This document shows positions 1-8,752 of a stretch of 41,796 nt of DNA, in pieces. Position numbers and translations under genes: made by a program. This stretch comes from Streptomyces montanisoli (GTDB lineage Bacteria; Actinomycetota; Actinomycetes; Streptomycetales; Streptomycetaceae): positions 1-41,796 of the forward strand of contig NZ_JAGIQL010000046.1 of the NCBI RefSeq assembly GCF_017813245.1, written 5' to 3'. The notes below the pieces were generated by a model. It had not been told where the DNA came from and did no database searches. It saw nothing but the letters and a program-made list of their open reading frames with translations. The first letter of the stretch is position 1, and each line of letters starts with the position of its first letter.

Positions 1-204
1 ACGGCACGCGTCCCGCGCGCGCCCGGCAGCCCGCGCCCCGGCTCGGCCCGCCACCACAAGGCGGCCGCCGTGCGCAAGCGGCGCGTCACGCTCGGTGTGG
101 GCGCCGGGGTGCTCGTCGTGGCCCTCGGCCTCGGCGGCTGGTTCGCGATCGGCGACGGCACGAGCCCGCAGGACGCGAAGCAGTCCACGCAGCCGGCGCC
201 CTGA
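1..204 (+). CDS. C-terminal end of a single-pass membrane protein (possibly a Ser/Thr protein kinase)
   Basis: The reading frame is open from base 1 and ends at TGA 202-204. The visible 67 residues are an Arg/Pro/Ala-rich stretch, a basic patch (VRKRRV), one hydrophobic segment of about 20 residues (residues 33-52) and a short hydrophilic Pro/Gln tail. This looks like the end of a protein with a cytoplasmic N-terminal domain and a short external tail. In S. coelicolor the gene before prfB is, as I recall, the kinase gene pkaB, which fits a kinase with a disordered linker and C-terminal anchor. No catalytic domain lies inside the window, so that identity is inferred from gene order only. Confidence 0.5.
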   Translation, partial: TARVPRAPGSPRPGSARHHKAAAVRKRRVTLGVGAGVLVVALGLGGWFAIGDGTSPQDAKQSTQPAP

Positions 205-249
205 GCGGCCGCGGCAGTACGGCGGGAGAGCCGGGCGCCGGGCAGCGGT

Positions 250-255
250 TACGCT
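250..255 (+). promoter_or_regulatory. Candidate -10 element for prfB (leaderless)
   Basis: TACGCT lies 7 bases before the GTG start of prfB. This puts the expected transcription start at or within a base or two of the start codon, as in streptomycete leaderless mRNAs. I see no convincing -35 hexamer and no Shine-Dalgarno sequence. Confidence 0.4.
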
Positions 256-262
256 TGGACGC

Positions 263-1369
263 GTGGCAGTCGTGGATGTATCCGAAGAGTTGAAGTCCCT
301 CTCCTCGACCATGGAGTCGATCGAGGCCGTTCTGGACCTCGGCAAGAAGAGGGCAGACATCGCTGTGCTCGAGGAGCAGGCCGCGGCACCGTCCCTGTGG
401 GACGACCCGGAGGCCGCGCAGAAGATCACCAGCCGGCTCTCCCACCTGCAGGCCGAGGTCCGCAGGACCGAGGCGCTGCGCGGCCGCATCGACGACCTCG
501 AAGTGCTCTTCGAACTGGCGGCGGACGAGGACGACGCGGACACGCGCGCGGAGGCCGAGACCGAGCTCGATTCGGTGCGCAAGGCGCTGGACGAGATGGA
601 GGTCCGCACGCTCCTGTCCGGCGAGTACGACGAGCGCGAGGCGCTCGTCAACATCCGCGCGGAGGCCGGCGGCGTCGACGCGGCGGACTTCGCCGAGCAG
701 CTCCAGCGCATGTACCTGCGCTGGGCGGAGCGGCACGGCTACGCCACGGAGGTCTACGAGACCTCGTACGCGGAAGAGGCCGGCATCAAGTCGACCACGT
801 TCGTCGTGAAGGCCCCGTACGCGTACGGCACGCTCTCGGTGGAGCAGGGCACGCACCGCCTGGTCCGCATCTCGCCGTTCGACAACCAGGGCCGCCGCCA
901 GACGTCGTTCGCCGGCGTCGAGGTGCTGCCCGTCGTCGAGCAGAGCGACCACGTCGAGATCGACGAGTCCGAACTGCGCGTGGACGTGTACCGCGCGTCG
1001 GGCCCCGGCGGCCAGGGCGTCAACACCACGGACTCCGCCGTGCGCATCACGCACATCCCGACGGGAATCGTCGTCTCCTGCCAGAACGAGCGCTCGCAGA
1101 TCCAGAACAAGGCGAGCGCGATGAACGTCCTGCAGGCAAAACTCCTCGAACGCCGCCGCCAGGAGGAGCAGGCCAAGATGGACGCGCTCAAGGGCGACGG
1201 CGGCAACTCCTGGGGCAACCAGATGCGTTCGTACGTCCTGCACCCGTACCAGATGGTCAAGGACCTGCGCACGAGCCACGAGGTGGGCAACCCGCAGGCC
1301 GTGCTCGACGGCGAGATCGACGGCTTCCTGGAATCCGGAATTCGCTGGCGCAAGCAGCAGGAGAACTGA
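263..1369 (+). CDS. prfB: Peptide chain release factor 2
   Basis: This encodes a 368-residue class I release factor that recognises UGA/UAA stop codons and triggers peptidyl-tRNA hydrolysis on the ribosome. The RF2 codon-recognition tripeptide SPF is at residues 204-206 and the catalytic GGQ loop at 249-251, within [16 protein letters not shown]. The N-terminal helical domain is complete. I chose GTG 263 over an upstream ATG at 95 because the extra 56 residues would overlap the preceding gene and are not RF2-like, and because a TACGCT -10 sits 7 bases upstream. The length fits actinobacterial RF2. There is no in-frame stop near codon 26, so the autoregulatory frameshift of E. coli prfB is absent. 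A strong hairpin follows the stop, so the gene looks monocistronic. Confidence 0.96.
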   Translation: MAVVDVSEELKSLSSTMESIEAVLDLGKKRADIAVLEEQAAAPSLWDDPEAAQKITSRLSHLQAEVRRTEALRGRIDDLEVLFELAADEDDADTRAEAETELDSVRKALDEMEVRTLLSGEYDEREALVNIRAEAGGVDAADFAEQLQRMYLRWAERHGYATEVYETSYAEEAGIKSTTFVVKAPYAYGTLSVEQGTHRLVRISPFDNQGRRQTSFAGVEVLPVVEQSDHVEIDESELRVDVYRASGPGGQGVNTTDSAVRITHIPTGIVVSCQNERSQIQNKASAMNVLQAKLLERRRQEEQAKMDALKGDGGNSWGNQMRSYVLHPYQMVKDLRTSHEVGNPQAVLDGEIDGFLESGIRWRKQQEN

Positions 1370-1387
1370 ACGCACGCTTTGTCGACA

Positions 1388-1423
1388 AGGGAACTGCCGC
1401 TTCGGAAGCGGCAGTTCCCTTTC
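1388..1423 (+). terminator. Terminator after prfB
   Basis: The perfect arms AGGGAACTGCCGC (1388-1400) and GCGGCAGTTCCCT (1408-1420) are separated by TTCGGAA, which can extend the stem. The hairpin starts 18 bases past the prfB stop and is followed by TTC. The rest of 1424-1645 shows no gene that I can support. Confidence 0.8.
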
Positions 1424-1555
1424 ATGTCACAGTTACGTCGGGACGTCCCGGACAAGCAGCGCATTAGCTGTCATCGCAGACGCAACGGCCTTGACGCGTA
1501 TATGGAAAGTCGGAAAGGCTGACGATCGGCATGCGTAATTCTGGGGCGCGTGTGA

Positions 1556-2560
<1,005 letters not shown>

Positions 2561-2584
2561 TCCGCGCAGGGGACCGGTGACACG

Positions 2585-2620
2585 GAAGGGCCCGGGCGGC
2601 AACAGCCGCCCGGGCCCTTC
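2585..2620. terminator. Bidirectional terminator between convergent genes
   Basis: A perfect 16-bp stem (2585-2600 and 2605-2620) closes on an AACA loop, with TTCCG following on the plus strand. It lies between the collagen-like gene and the convergent small gene at 2639, so it can serve both. Confidence 0.85.
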
Positions 2621-2638
2621 TTCCGTTTCCGGTTCCGC

Positions 2639-2833
2639 TCAGGCCGGCTGGTAGACCGCCACCAGCGCCACCGCGGCCATCAGCAGCACCACCACGGTGA
2701 GGATCGCCGCCAGGCTCAGCCCGCCGAAGGGGCCGCTCTGCTGGAGCCGCTCACGGTTGGCCCTGCACACCGGGCACCTGCCCTCGCTGACAGGACCCGC
2801 ACAGTTGGCGCACACCAGTCTGTCGTAGGTCAT
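2639..2833 (-). CDS. Small zinc-ribbon membrane protein
   Basis: A 64-residue protein beginning MTYDRLVCANCAG. Two CxxC pairs (CANC and CPVC, residues 8-11 and 20-23) form a probable zinc ribbon, followed by a charged spacer and one C-terminal membrane helix (about residues 40-61). The ATG is preceded by GGAGGAGGAG with good spacing, which decides against a longer open frame upstream. Zinc-ribbon-plus-helix proteins of this size are common in actinobacteria, but I know no function. It converges on the collagen-like gene and diverges from ftsE. Confidence 0.75.
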   Translation of the reverse strand: MTYDRLVCANCAGPVSEGRCPVCRANRERLQQSGPFGGLSLAAILTVVVLLMAAVALVAVYQPA

Positions 2834-3072
2834 GCGCTCTCCTCCTCCACCGCGCGGCGGAGCCGCCCACCACTCACCGTGTACTTCTCCGCCCAACGCC
2901 CAGGGAAACGCATCCGTTCCCCCTACCATCGTGCCAGCTTCCGGCCGTTTCGGCGCGCCCGACCGGGTGCCTGGCACGGCCGCGCACGGTCCGTGAACGA
3001 GCGGAAGCCGGGCGTATCCGTGACAATTCGGCCAACGCGGGACGCGGACTGCGCGCGCATACCCGGTTCGCG

Positions 3073-3078
3073 TAAGGT
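3073..3078 (+). promoter_or_regulatory. Candidate -10 element for ftsE
   Basis: TAAGGT lies 37 bases before the ftsE start, inside the 281-bp gap (2834-3114) between two divergent genes. No good -35 is visible. The rest of that gap shows nothing I can name. Confidence 0.3.
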
Positions 3079-3114
3079 CACGCACACCTACTCCCGGCCG
3101 ACCCGTGGTGCATC

Positions 3115-3804
3115 GTGATCCGATTCGACAACGTCTCCAAGACCTATCCCAAACAGAACCGCCCCGCGCTGCGGGACGTCTCGCTGGAGATCGAGAAGGG
3201 CGAGTTCGTCTTCCTCGTCGGCTCCTCCGGCTCGGGCAAGTCGACCTTCCTGCGCCTCGTGCTGCGGGAGGAGCGGGCGAGCCACGGCATGGTGCACGTC
3301 CTCGGCAAGGACCTCGCGCGCCTGTCCAACTGGAAGGTGCCGCAGATGCGCCGCCAGCTCGGCACCGTCTTCCAGGACTTCCGGCTGCTGCCCAACAAGA
3401 CCGTTGCGCAGAACGTGGCGTTCGCCCAAGAGGTCATCGGGCGTTCGCGCGGCGAGACGCGCAAGTCCGTGCCGCAGGTGCTCGATCTCGTCGGGCTCGG
3501 CGGCAAGGAGGACCGCATGCCGGGCGAGTTGTCGGGTGGTGAGCAGCAGCGCGTCGCCATCGCGCGCGCCTTCGTCAACCGGCCGATGCTGCTGATCGCG
3601 GACGAGCCGACCGGAAACCTCGACCCGCAGACGTCCGTCGGCATCATGAAACTGCTCGACAGGATCAACCGCACGGGTACGACCGTGGTGATGGCCACCC
3701 ACGACCAGAACATCGTCGACCAGATGCGCAAGCGCGTCATCGAGCTCGAGAAGGGCCGGCTGGTCCGCGACCAGGTCCGCGGCGTCTACGGCTACCAGCA
3801 CTGA
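3115..3804 (+). CDS. ftsE: Cell division ATP-binding protein FtsE
   Basis: A 229-residue ABC-type ATPase that partners membrane protein FtsX to control peptidoglycan hydrolysis at division or septation sites. Walker [10 protein letters not shown] is at 36-44, the Q-loop is in [13 protein letters not shown] (from about 84), the signature LSGGEQQ at 139-145, Walker B LLIADEP at 159-165 and the switch histidine at 196 in MATHD. The length is normal for FtsE. The start is GTG 3115. ftsX follows after 74 bases on the same strand, the usual arrangement. Confidence 0.97.
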   Translation: MIRFDNVSKTYPKQNRPALRDVSLEIEKGEFVFLVGSSGSGKSTFLRLVLREERASHGMVHVLGKDLARLSNWKVPQMRRQLGTVFQDFRLLPNKTVAQNVAFAQEVIGRSRGETRKSVPQVLDLVGLGGKEDRMPGELSGGEQQRVAIARAFVNRPMLLIADEPTGNLDPQTSVGIMKLLDRINRTGTTVVMATHDQNIVDQMRKRVIELEKGRLVRDQVRGVYGYQH

Positions 3805-3878
3805 CGCACCGCGCACTGACGTGGCGCGGGCCCCCGTGGACCGCGTGAAGCAACGAGGCACACAGCTGAAAGGACGCC

Positions 3879-4796
3879 ATGCGCGCCCAGTTCGTCCTGT
3901 CGGAGATCGGCGTCGGTCTCCGTCGCAACCTCACGATGACCTTTGCGGTCGTCGTCTCCGTCGCCCTGTCGCTCGCGCTCTTCGGTGGCGCGCTGCTCAT
4001 GCGCGAGCAGGTCAGCACGATGAAGGACTACTGGTACGACAAGGTCAACGTCTCCATCTTCCTGTGCAACAAGGGAGACGCGCAGAGCGACCCCGCCTGC
4101 ACGAAGGGTGCCGTCACCGATCAGGAGAAGGCCTCGATCAAGGCCGACCTGGACAAGATGGGCATCGTGCAGCACATCTACCACGAGTCCGAGGACGAGG
4201 CGTACAAGCACTACCAGCAGCAGTACGGCAAGACCGCCTACGCCTCCTCCATCACGCCCGACCAGATGGAGGAGTCGTTCCGGGTCAAGTTGAAGGATCC
4301 GCAGAAGTACAAGGTCATCGCGACGGCCTTCTCCGGGCGGGACGGCGTGCAGTCCGTGCAGGATCAACGCTCCATCCTGGAGAACCTGTTCTCGCTGATG
4401 AACGGCATGAACGTCGCCGCGCTCTGCGTAATGGCGCTGATGCTGGTCATCGCACTGATGCTGATCGTCAACACCGTCAGAGTGTCGGCGTTCAGCCGCA
4501 GGCGTGAGACGGGCATCATGCGCCTCGTCGGCGCGTCGAGCTTCTACATCCAACTGCCGTTCATCATGGAGGCGGCGTTCGCCGGACTGATCGGCGGCGT
4601 GGTGGCCTGCGGCATGCTGATGCTCGGCCGCTACTTCCTCATCGACGGCGGCCTCGACCTGCAGCAGAAGATGCAACTGGTCAAGTTCATCGGATGGGAC
4701 GCGGTCCTCTCGAAGCTGCCGCTCGTCCTCGCGATCGGCCTGCTGATGCCCGCGCTCGCCGCGTTCGCCGCGTTGCGCAAGTACCTGAGGGTGTGA
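3879..4796 (+). CDS. ftsX: Cell division protein FtsX (permease-like)
   Basis: A 305-residue membrane partner of FtsE. Transmembrane segments are at about 19-42, 173-200, 229-256 and 280-300. The extracytoplasmic loop (about 43-172) contains a cysteine pair and is where actinobacterial FtsX contacts hydrolases of the RipC/NlpC-P60 type. RRRETGIMRLVGAS after the second helix is the cytoplasmic coupling region shared with FtsX/MacB permeases. AAAGGACGCC upstream of the ATG gives a weak ribosome site. It is co-directional with ftsE and probably cotranscribed. Confidence 0.96.
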   Translation: MRAQFVLSEIGVGLRRNLTMTFAVVVSVALSLALFGGALLMREQVSTMKDYWYDKVNVSIFLCNKGDAQSDPACTKGAVTDQEKASIKADLDKMGIVQHIYHESEDEAYKHYQQQYGKTAYASSITPDQMEESFRVKLKDPQKYKVIATAFSGRDGVQSVQDQRSILENLFSLMNGMNVAALCVMALMLVIALMLIVNTVRVSAFSRRRETGIMRLVGASSFYIQLPFIMEAAFAGLIGGVVACGMLMLGRYFLIDGGLDLQQKMQLVKFIGWDAVLSKLPLVLAIGLLMPALAAFAALRKYLRV

Positions 4797-4851
4797 CAAG
4801 CACCCTGTGTGTTTCGTGGGCCAAGGCACGGCTGTGACGCGGGGGTTGTCC

Positions 4852-4857
4852 TAGACT
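4852..4857 (+). promoter_or_regulatory. Candidate -10 element for the S41 protease gene (leaderless)
   Basis: TAGACT ends 8 bases before ATG 4866 and there is no Shine-Dalgarno sequence, the same geometry as prfB. Confidence 0.4.
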
Positions 4858-4865
4858 CAGGCGCC

Positions 4866-6047
4866 ATGTCGGGTTCCGTGCCGCAGCGTCCAGGGCCCCG
4901 CGGGTTCGGCCGCGGGGCGGCTCTGACGTTGGTCTTCGTGGGGATGCTCGGTACGGCCGCGGCCACCGACTCCCTTCCCGGGTCCGGGGCTTCCCGCGAC
5001 GCGCGCCCGCGACCGGCCGCGGTGACGCTCGACGGCGGCGCGGTCGCGAGGGCGGCGGCGCGCGCGATCGCGCGCGGCGATTCGGGCGCGGACGCCGCCC
5101 AGCAGGTCGTCAGCCGCAGCGGTGACCGCTGGAGCGCCGTCTACGACAAGGACGAGTACGAGGAGTTCGAGCAGGCGCTCGACGGCCGCTACACGGGTGT
5201 GGGCGTCGGCGCGCGGCGTACGGCCGACGGGCTGCTGGAGATCACCCGCGTACAGCGCGGCGGCCCCGCGCAGCGTGCCGGCGTACGCCCGGGCGACGTG
5301 CTGAGGTCCGTCAACGGGCGCAGCGTGACCGGCCTCCCCGTCACCGAGGTCATGGGGATGCTGCGGGGCGACTCACCGGGCGCCCGCCGCGCCGCGGCCC
5401 CCGGCAGCGCGGTCGCGCTCGGCACCGAGCGGGACGGCCACCGCGCCTCGCGTTCCGTGCGCAGGGCAAGGCTCGACGCGCCGTCGGTGTCCGTGTCCGA
5501 CCTGCCGGGCGGTGCGCGGCGCGTCGCGGTCGAGTCGTTCACCCGTGGCACGGGGGACGACGTGCGGCGGGCGGTGCGTGACGCGCCGCGCGGCGCCGGG
5601 ATCGTCCTCGACCTGCGGGGCAACGGCGGCGGCCTGGTGTCGGAGGCCGTCAAGGCCGCGTCCGCGTTCCTCGACGGCGGCCTCGTCGCCACGTACAGCA
5701 TGAACGGGCGGCAGCACACGTTGTACGCGGAGCACGGCGGCGACACCGAGCGGCCCGTGGTGGTGTTGGTGGACGGCGGCACCATGAGCGCCGCCGAGTT
5801 GCTGACGGGCGCGCTCCAGGACCGGGGCAGGGCGGTCGTCGTCGGGTCGCGGACGTTCGGCAAGGGGTCCATCCAGATGCCGACGACGCTCCCGGACGGA
5901 TCGGTCGCCGAGCTGACCGTGGGCCACTACAGGACGCCCGCGGGGCGCGCGGTGGACGGCCGGGGCATCACGCCCGACCTGGTGGCCGCGCAGGACACGG
6001 AGGCGCGCGCCGAGACCGTGCTGACCGGCCTGGGCGCCGGGGCCTGA
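4866..6047 (+). CDS. Secreted PDZ-containing carboxy-terminal processing protease (S41)
   Basis: A 393-residue tail-specific protease. An N-terminal signal or anchor segment (residues 17-35) is followed by an S41 N-terminal region, a PDZ domain (about 106-170; GVGVGARRTADGLLEI, then RAGVRPGDVLRSVNG) and the protease core. The catalytic dyad is Ser308 in GGTMSAAELL and Lys333 in FGKGSIQ, matching the CtpA/Prc group. It probably trims exported proteins outside the membrane. I chose ATG 4866 over an upstream GTG at 4809 because the signal peptide then begins properly and the -10 TAGACT would otherwise lie inside the gene. It follows ftsX by 69 bases with its own promoter. Confidence 0.92.
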   Translation: MSGSVPQRPGPRGFGRGAALTLVFVGMLGTAAATDSLPGSGASRDARPRPAAVTLDGGAVARAAARAIARGDSGADAAQQVVSRSGDRWSAVYDKDEYEEFEQALDGRYTGVGVGARRTADGLLEITRVQRGGPAQRAGVRPGDVLRSVNGRSVTGLPVTEVMGMLRGDSPGARRAAAPGSAVALGTERDGHRASRSVRRARLDAPSVSVSDLPGGARRVAVESFTRGTGDDVRRAVRDAPRGAGIVLDLRGNGGGLVSEAVKAASAFLDGGLVATYSMNGRQHTLYAEHGGDTERPVVVLVDGGTMSAAELLTGALQDRGRAVVVGSRTFGKGSIQMPTTLPDGSVAELTVGHYRTPAGRAVDGRGITPDLVAAQDTEARAETVLTGLGAGA

Positions 6048-6118
6048 GCGTGCGGGCCGGGCGGCTCCCGAGCAGGACGGCAAAACGGGTTGCACCGTAG
6101 TGAGAAAATGGCGGGACT

Positions 6119-6598
6119 ATGGCTAAGGAAAAAGGGCGCAAGCTGATCGCGCAGAACAAGAAGGCGCGGCACGACTACCTGATCCTCGACACGTACGAGT
6201 CGGGGCTCGTGCTGACGGGGACCGAGGTGAAGTCGCTGCGCCTGGGGCGGGCGTCCCTGGTCGACGGATTCGTGCAGATCGACGGGCACGAGGCGTGGCT
6301 GCACAACGTGCACGTGCCGGAGTACAGCCAGGGCACGTGGACGAACCACTCCGCGCGGCGCAAGCGCAAGCTGCTGATGCACCGGATGGAGATCGACAAG
6401 CTGGAGTCCAAGGCCCAGGAGACGGGGCACACGATCATCCCGCTCGCCCTGTACTTCAAGGACGGCAGGGCGAAGGTCGAGATCGCGCTGGCCAAGGGCA
6501 AGCGGGAGTACGACAAGCGGCAGACGCTGCGCGAGAAGCAGGACCGCAGGGAGACGGACCGCGCCATCTCGGCCGTGCGCCGCCGCCAGCGGGGCTGA
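6119..6598 (+). CDS. smpB: SsrA-binding protein SmpB
   Basis: A 159-residue RNA-binding protein that delivers tmRNA to stalled ribosomes. Hallmarks are [13 protein letters not shown] near the N-terminus, GTEVKSLR, the central [10 protein letters not shown] segment and the basic tail ending AVRRRQRG. The ATG start has no strong ribosome site. The tmRNA gene begins 179 bases downstream on the same strand, so both partners of trans-translation are adjacent. Confidence 0.97.
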   Translation: MAKEKGRKLIAQNKKARHDYLILDTYESGLVLTGTEVKSLRLGRASLVDGFVQIDGHEAWLHNVHVPEYSQGTWTNHSARRKRKLLMHRMEIDKLESKAQETGHTIIPLALYFKDGRAKVEIALAKGKREYDKRQTLREKQDRRETDRAISAVRRRQRG

Positions 6599-6635
6599 CG
6601 CCGGTGGGGCTGACGCCGGTGGGGCTGACGCCCGC
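6591..6635 (+). repeat. 15-bp tandem repeat overlapping the smpB stop codon
   Basis: GGGGCTGACGCCGGT occurs at 6591-6605 and 6606-6620, with a near copy at 6621-6635 and a decayed fourth unit after it. The first copy contains the smpB TGA, so each unit carries an in-frame stop and the amplification does not alter the protein. Confidence 0.8.
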
Positions 6636-6777
6636 GGAGGCTGACGCCCGCGGCCGCGGGGCGCCGCGCCGGCCTCGTCCGTTCCGGGGAATGCGCTGGC
6701 ACGCCGCGGTGTTGATCCCGTACGATGGGCCGTACAGCCCCAGCCAGGACGTGTGGGTCTGTTTGAAAAATCAACAT

Positions 6778-7161
6778 GGGGATGATCGGTTTCGACAGCG
6801 GCTGTCGAAGCAGGGGAAGCGAGCCGAGGAAGCGGCAATGATCTCGTAAACCATATGTCGCAAAAAATAATCGCCAATTCCAAGCGCGATTCCTCCGCCT
6901 TCGCCCTTGCTGCCTAATTAGCAGCTAGCGAAGACTCCGCGGAGTGTCAGCCCGGGGGTGTTCCCGACCCGGATCCTGGCATCAGCTAGGGGACTAAACC
7001 TGCTCGCCCGGTCACGGGGTGAGTAGGGAAACCAAACAGTGACTGAGCCCGTCGGAGACTTGTCCACGTGATCTCCGGGGCCGAGAAAATCGCAGTGGAC
7101 TGCGCTCGGAGAAGCCCTGATTCCGCACCGTTGGACGCGGGTTCGATTCCCGCCATCTCCA
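6778..7161 (+). ncRNA. ssrA: Transfer-messenger RNA (tmRNA)
   Basis: The 5' end GGGGATGATCGGTTTCGAC and the 3' end CGGGTTCGATTCCCGCCATCTCC-A form the tRNA-like domain: GGGGATG pairs with CATCTCC (one G-U), and the T-arm GTTCGATTC is present. The tag frame begins at GCC 6873 and ends at TAA 6915, giving ANSKRDSSAFALAA. Its ALAA end is the Clp-type degron. The genome reads ACGA after the acceptor stem, so the terminal CCA appears not to be encoded. It lies directly downstream of smpB and is followed by a hairpin terminator. The 5' end is inferred from the acceptor stem. Confidence 0.95.
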
Positions 7162-7174
7162 CGATTCCCATGTG

Positions 7175-7215
7175 GGCGAAGGCCCCGCCGCCGTACAGGC
7201 AGCGGGGCCTTCGCC
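7175..7215 (+). terminator. Terminator after tmRNA
   Basis: A 14-bp perfect stem (7175-7188 and 7202-7215; core GCGAAGGCCCCGC) with a 13-base loop lies 14 bases past the tmRNA 3' end. Confidence 0.85.
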
Positions 7216-7641
7216 ATGTCCGGACACGGATCGGGGGCGTGCCGGGGGCGCGTGCGGGGGGCGTGCGGCCGGCCGGTCGCTGCCACGACCGTCCGATCAG
7301 TGACACTCATCCACGAATTTTCCAGCGATGTCGGACACCTGCTCCATACCCTGTGTCCATGGCCAATGGCTCTCAGTTGCCGCACAGGAATGGCAAAACG
7401 CCTGATCAGAGTGGGCGCGGCCGGGAAAACGGAATGGTCTGAACCACCCGTCGAGGGGTCAAGATCGCTGGAGAGACGCCTACCGGACGCCGATGAATCT
7501 CGCAAGCGGAAGTACGACTGACCGCGCTGTGCGCTACATTCATGGCCCGGATGCAGGGAACAGGGGGCGCTCGGCTGGGTGGGGGCCCGGTCGACGGCAT
7601 TCCGGCGAGCCGTGCGCGCACCCCGGAAACATCAGTGGGGG
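7216..7641 (+). promoter_or_regulatory. Intergenic region between tmRNA and the mat-type operon
   Basis: These 426 bases hold no gene I can support. The best signal is a possible -10, TACATT at 7534-7539, about 100 bases before the next gene. Short open frames here have poor codon bias and no ribosome sites. Confidence 0.35.
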
Positions 7642-8751
7642 ATGTGCGCAACAGTGGAGAACTGGCAAGAAGACGCCTTTTCCGGGCGTATGCACGAACC
7701 GGACGATGTCACCGTCGAGATCGACGGACTCGGCCGAAGGAAGAGCGAATTCACCGACGTGACGACACCGTTGGAAAAGGCCGCCGCCGAAGACGAGGAA
7801 GAAGAAGGACAACGGGGCAGTGGAGGCCCCGTCTTCGTCGACGCGAGCGGCCGCAGGAGCAGGAAACTCAGGCGTATCGGCTGGGGCATCGCGGCCCTGT
7901 GCGCCGCCTATGCGGTCACGCTGATCGCGGCGCTCGCCGGCGGCGGATCCACCGCGCCGCTGCTGAACATACCCGGCGTCCCGGGCCTGGCCGACCGGGG
8001 AAAACCGGCACACACCGTCACCACGGACCCCTCGGCGAGCGCGCACGCCTCGTCCGGCTCCGGCACTCCGGGCCCCGTCCCCTCGGTGACCGACGCGAAC
8101 GGCCACGTCGTGGCCGCCCCGGCCGCTACGGGTAGCGGAGGCGCGGGACAGGCGGGCAAGCCGGCACCCGGCGCCTCCGACGCGGCGGCCCGAATCGGCG
8201 GCGGACTGTCCGCCGCGACGGCCGGCGGTGCCGCGGGAAGCAGCACCGGCAAGGCCGGTGGCGGCGCCGCGGCAGCGGGCACCGGCGGCTCGACGGCCGG
8301 GGGCACCCGCGCCGGAGGCACGAGCGGCACCGGAGGAACGGGCGGGGCCGCGGGGTCCGCCACCACCGGCGGGCAGTCGGGCTCGGGAGCCACCGGCACC
8401 ACGGGCACGGGCACGACGGCAGGCGCCGGCGGCTCCGGTGGCGCCACCGGGACGACCGGTACCACCGGCGGCACGTCGGGCGGCACGGGCACCACCAGCG
8501 GCTCGGGCGGCGACACCACCACGGGCGGGACCGGAACCACCGGCACCCCAGGCACCACCGGAGGCACCGGCACCACCGGGGACACCGGGACGACCGGCGC
8601 CCAGAACCCGCCCGGGACGTCGAACCGTGCGGCGGGCAGCGCGACGGACGCGGCGAACGTGGCAGACAGCGCGACGGGCACGGCAGGCGGCACGGCAGGC
8701 GGCGCGACGGGCGGCGCCCCGAGCTCGGCCCCGTCAGAGAGCGCGGTATGA
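7642..8751 (+). CDS. matA: Gly/Thr-rich single-pass membrane protein of a surface-glycan operon (MatA-like)
   Basis: A 369-residue protein. The acidic cytoplasmic N-terminus (AAAEDEEEEG) is followed by a basic stop and one transmembrane helix (about residues 79-100), then a roughly 270-residue external tail dominated by Gly, Thr, Ser and Ala with many TGGTGTT-type runs. Its stop codon is one base before the start of the deacetylase/glycosyltransferase gene, so the two are almost certainly cotranslated. In S. coelicolor and S. lividans the gene before the bifunctional enzyme is, as I recall, matA of the matAB locus for poly-N-acetylglucosamine. The symbol rests on position, not on a recognised domain. 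The start is uncertain: ATG 7642 is given, but GTG 7654 is better spaced from GTGGGGG and ATG 7690 is possible. Confidence 0.6.
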   Translation: MCATVENWQEDAFSGRMHEPDDVTVEIDGLGRRKSEFTDVTTPLEKAAAEDEEEEGQRGSGGPVFVDASGRRSRKLRRIGWGIAALCAAYAVTLIAALAGGGSTAPLLNIPGVPGLADRGKPAHTVTTDPSASAHASSGSGTPGPVPSVTDANGHVVAAPAATGSGGAGQAGKPAPGASDAAARIGGGLSAATAGGAAGSSTGKAGGGAAAAGTGGSTAGGTRAGGTSGTGGTGGAAGSATTGGQSGSGATGTTGTGTTAGAGGSGGATGTTGTTGGTSGGTGTTSGSGGDTTTGGTGTTGTPGTTGGTGTTGDTGTTGAQNPPGTSNRAAGSATDAANVADSATGTAGGTAGGATGGAPSSAPSESAV

Positions 8752-8752
8752 C

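Noticed and set aside
263..1369. Programmed frameshift in prfB
   Set aside because: The frame is continuous from GTG 263 to the stop, with no early in-frame UGA.
6591..6660. Repeats after smpB considered as part of the tmRNA promoter or a regulatory RNA
   Set aside because: They are simple 15-bp slippage units including the stop codon; no stem or promoter consensus is seen.
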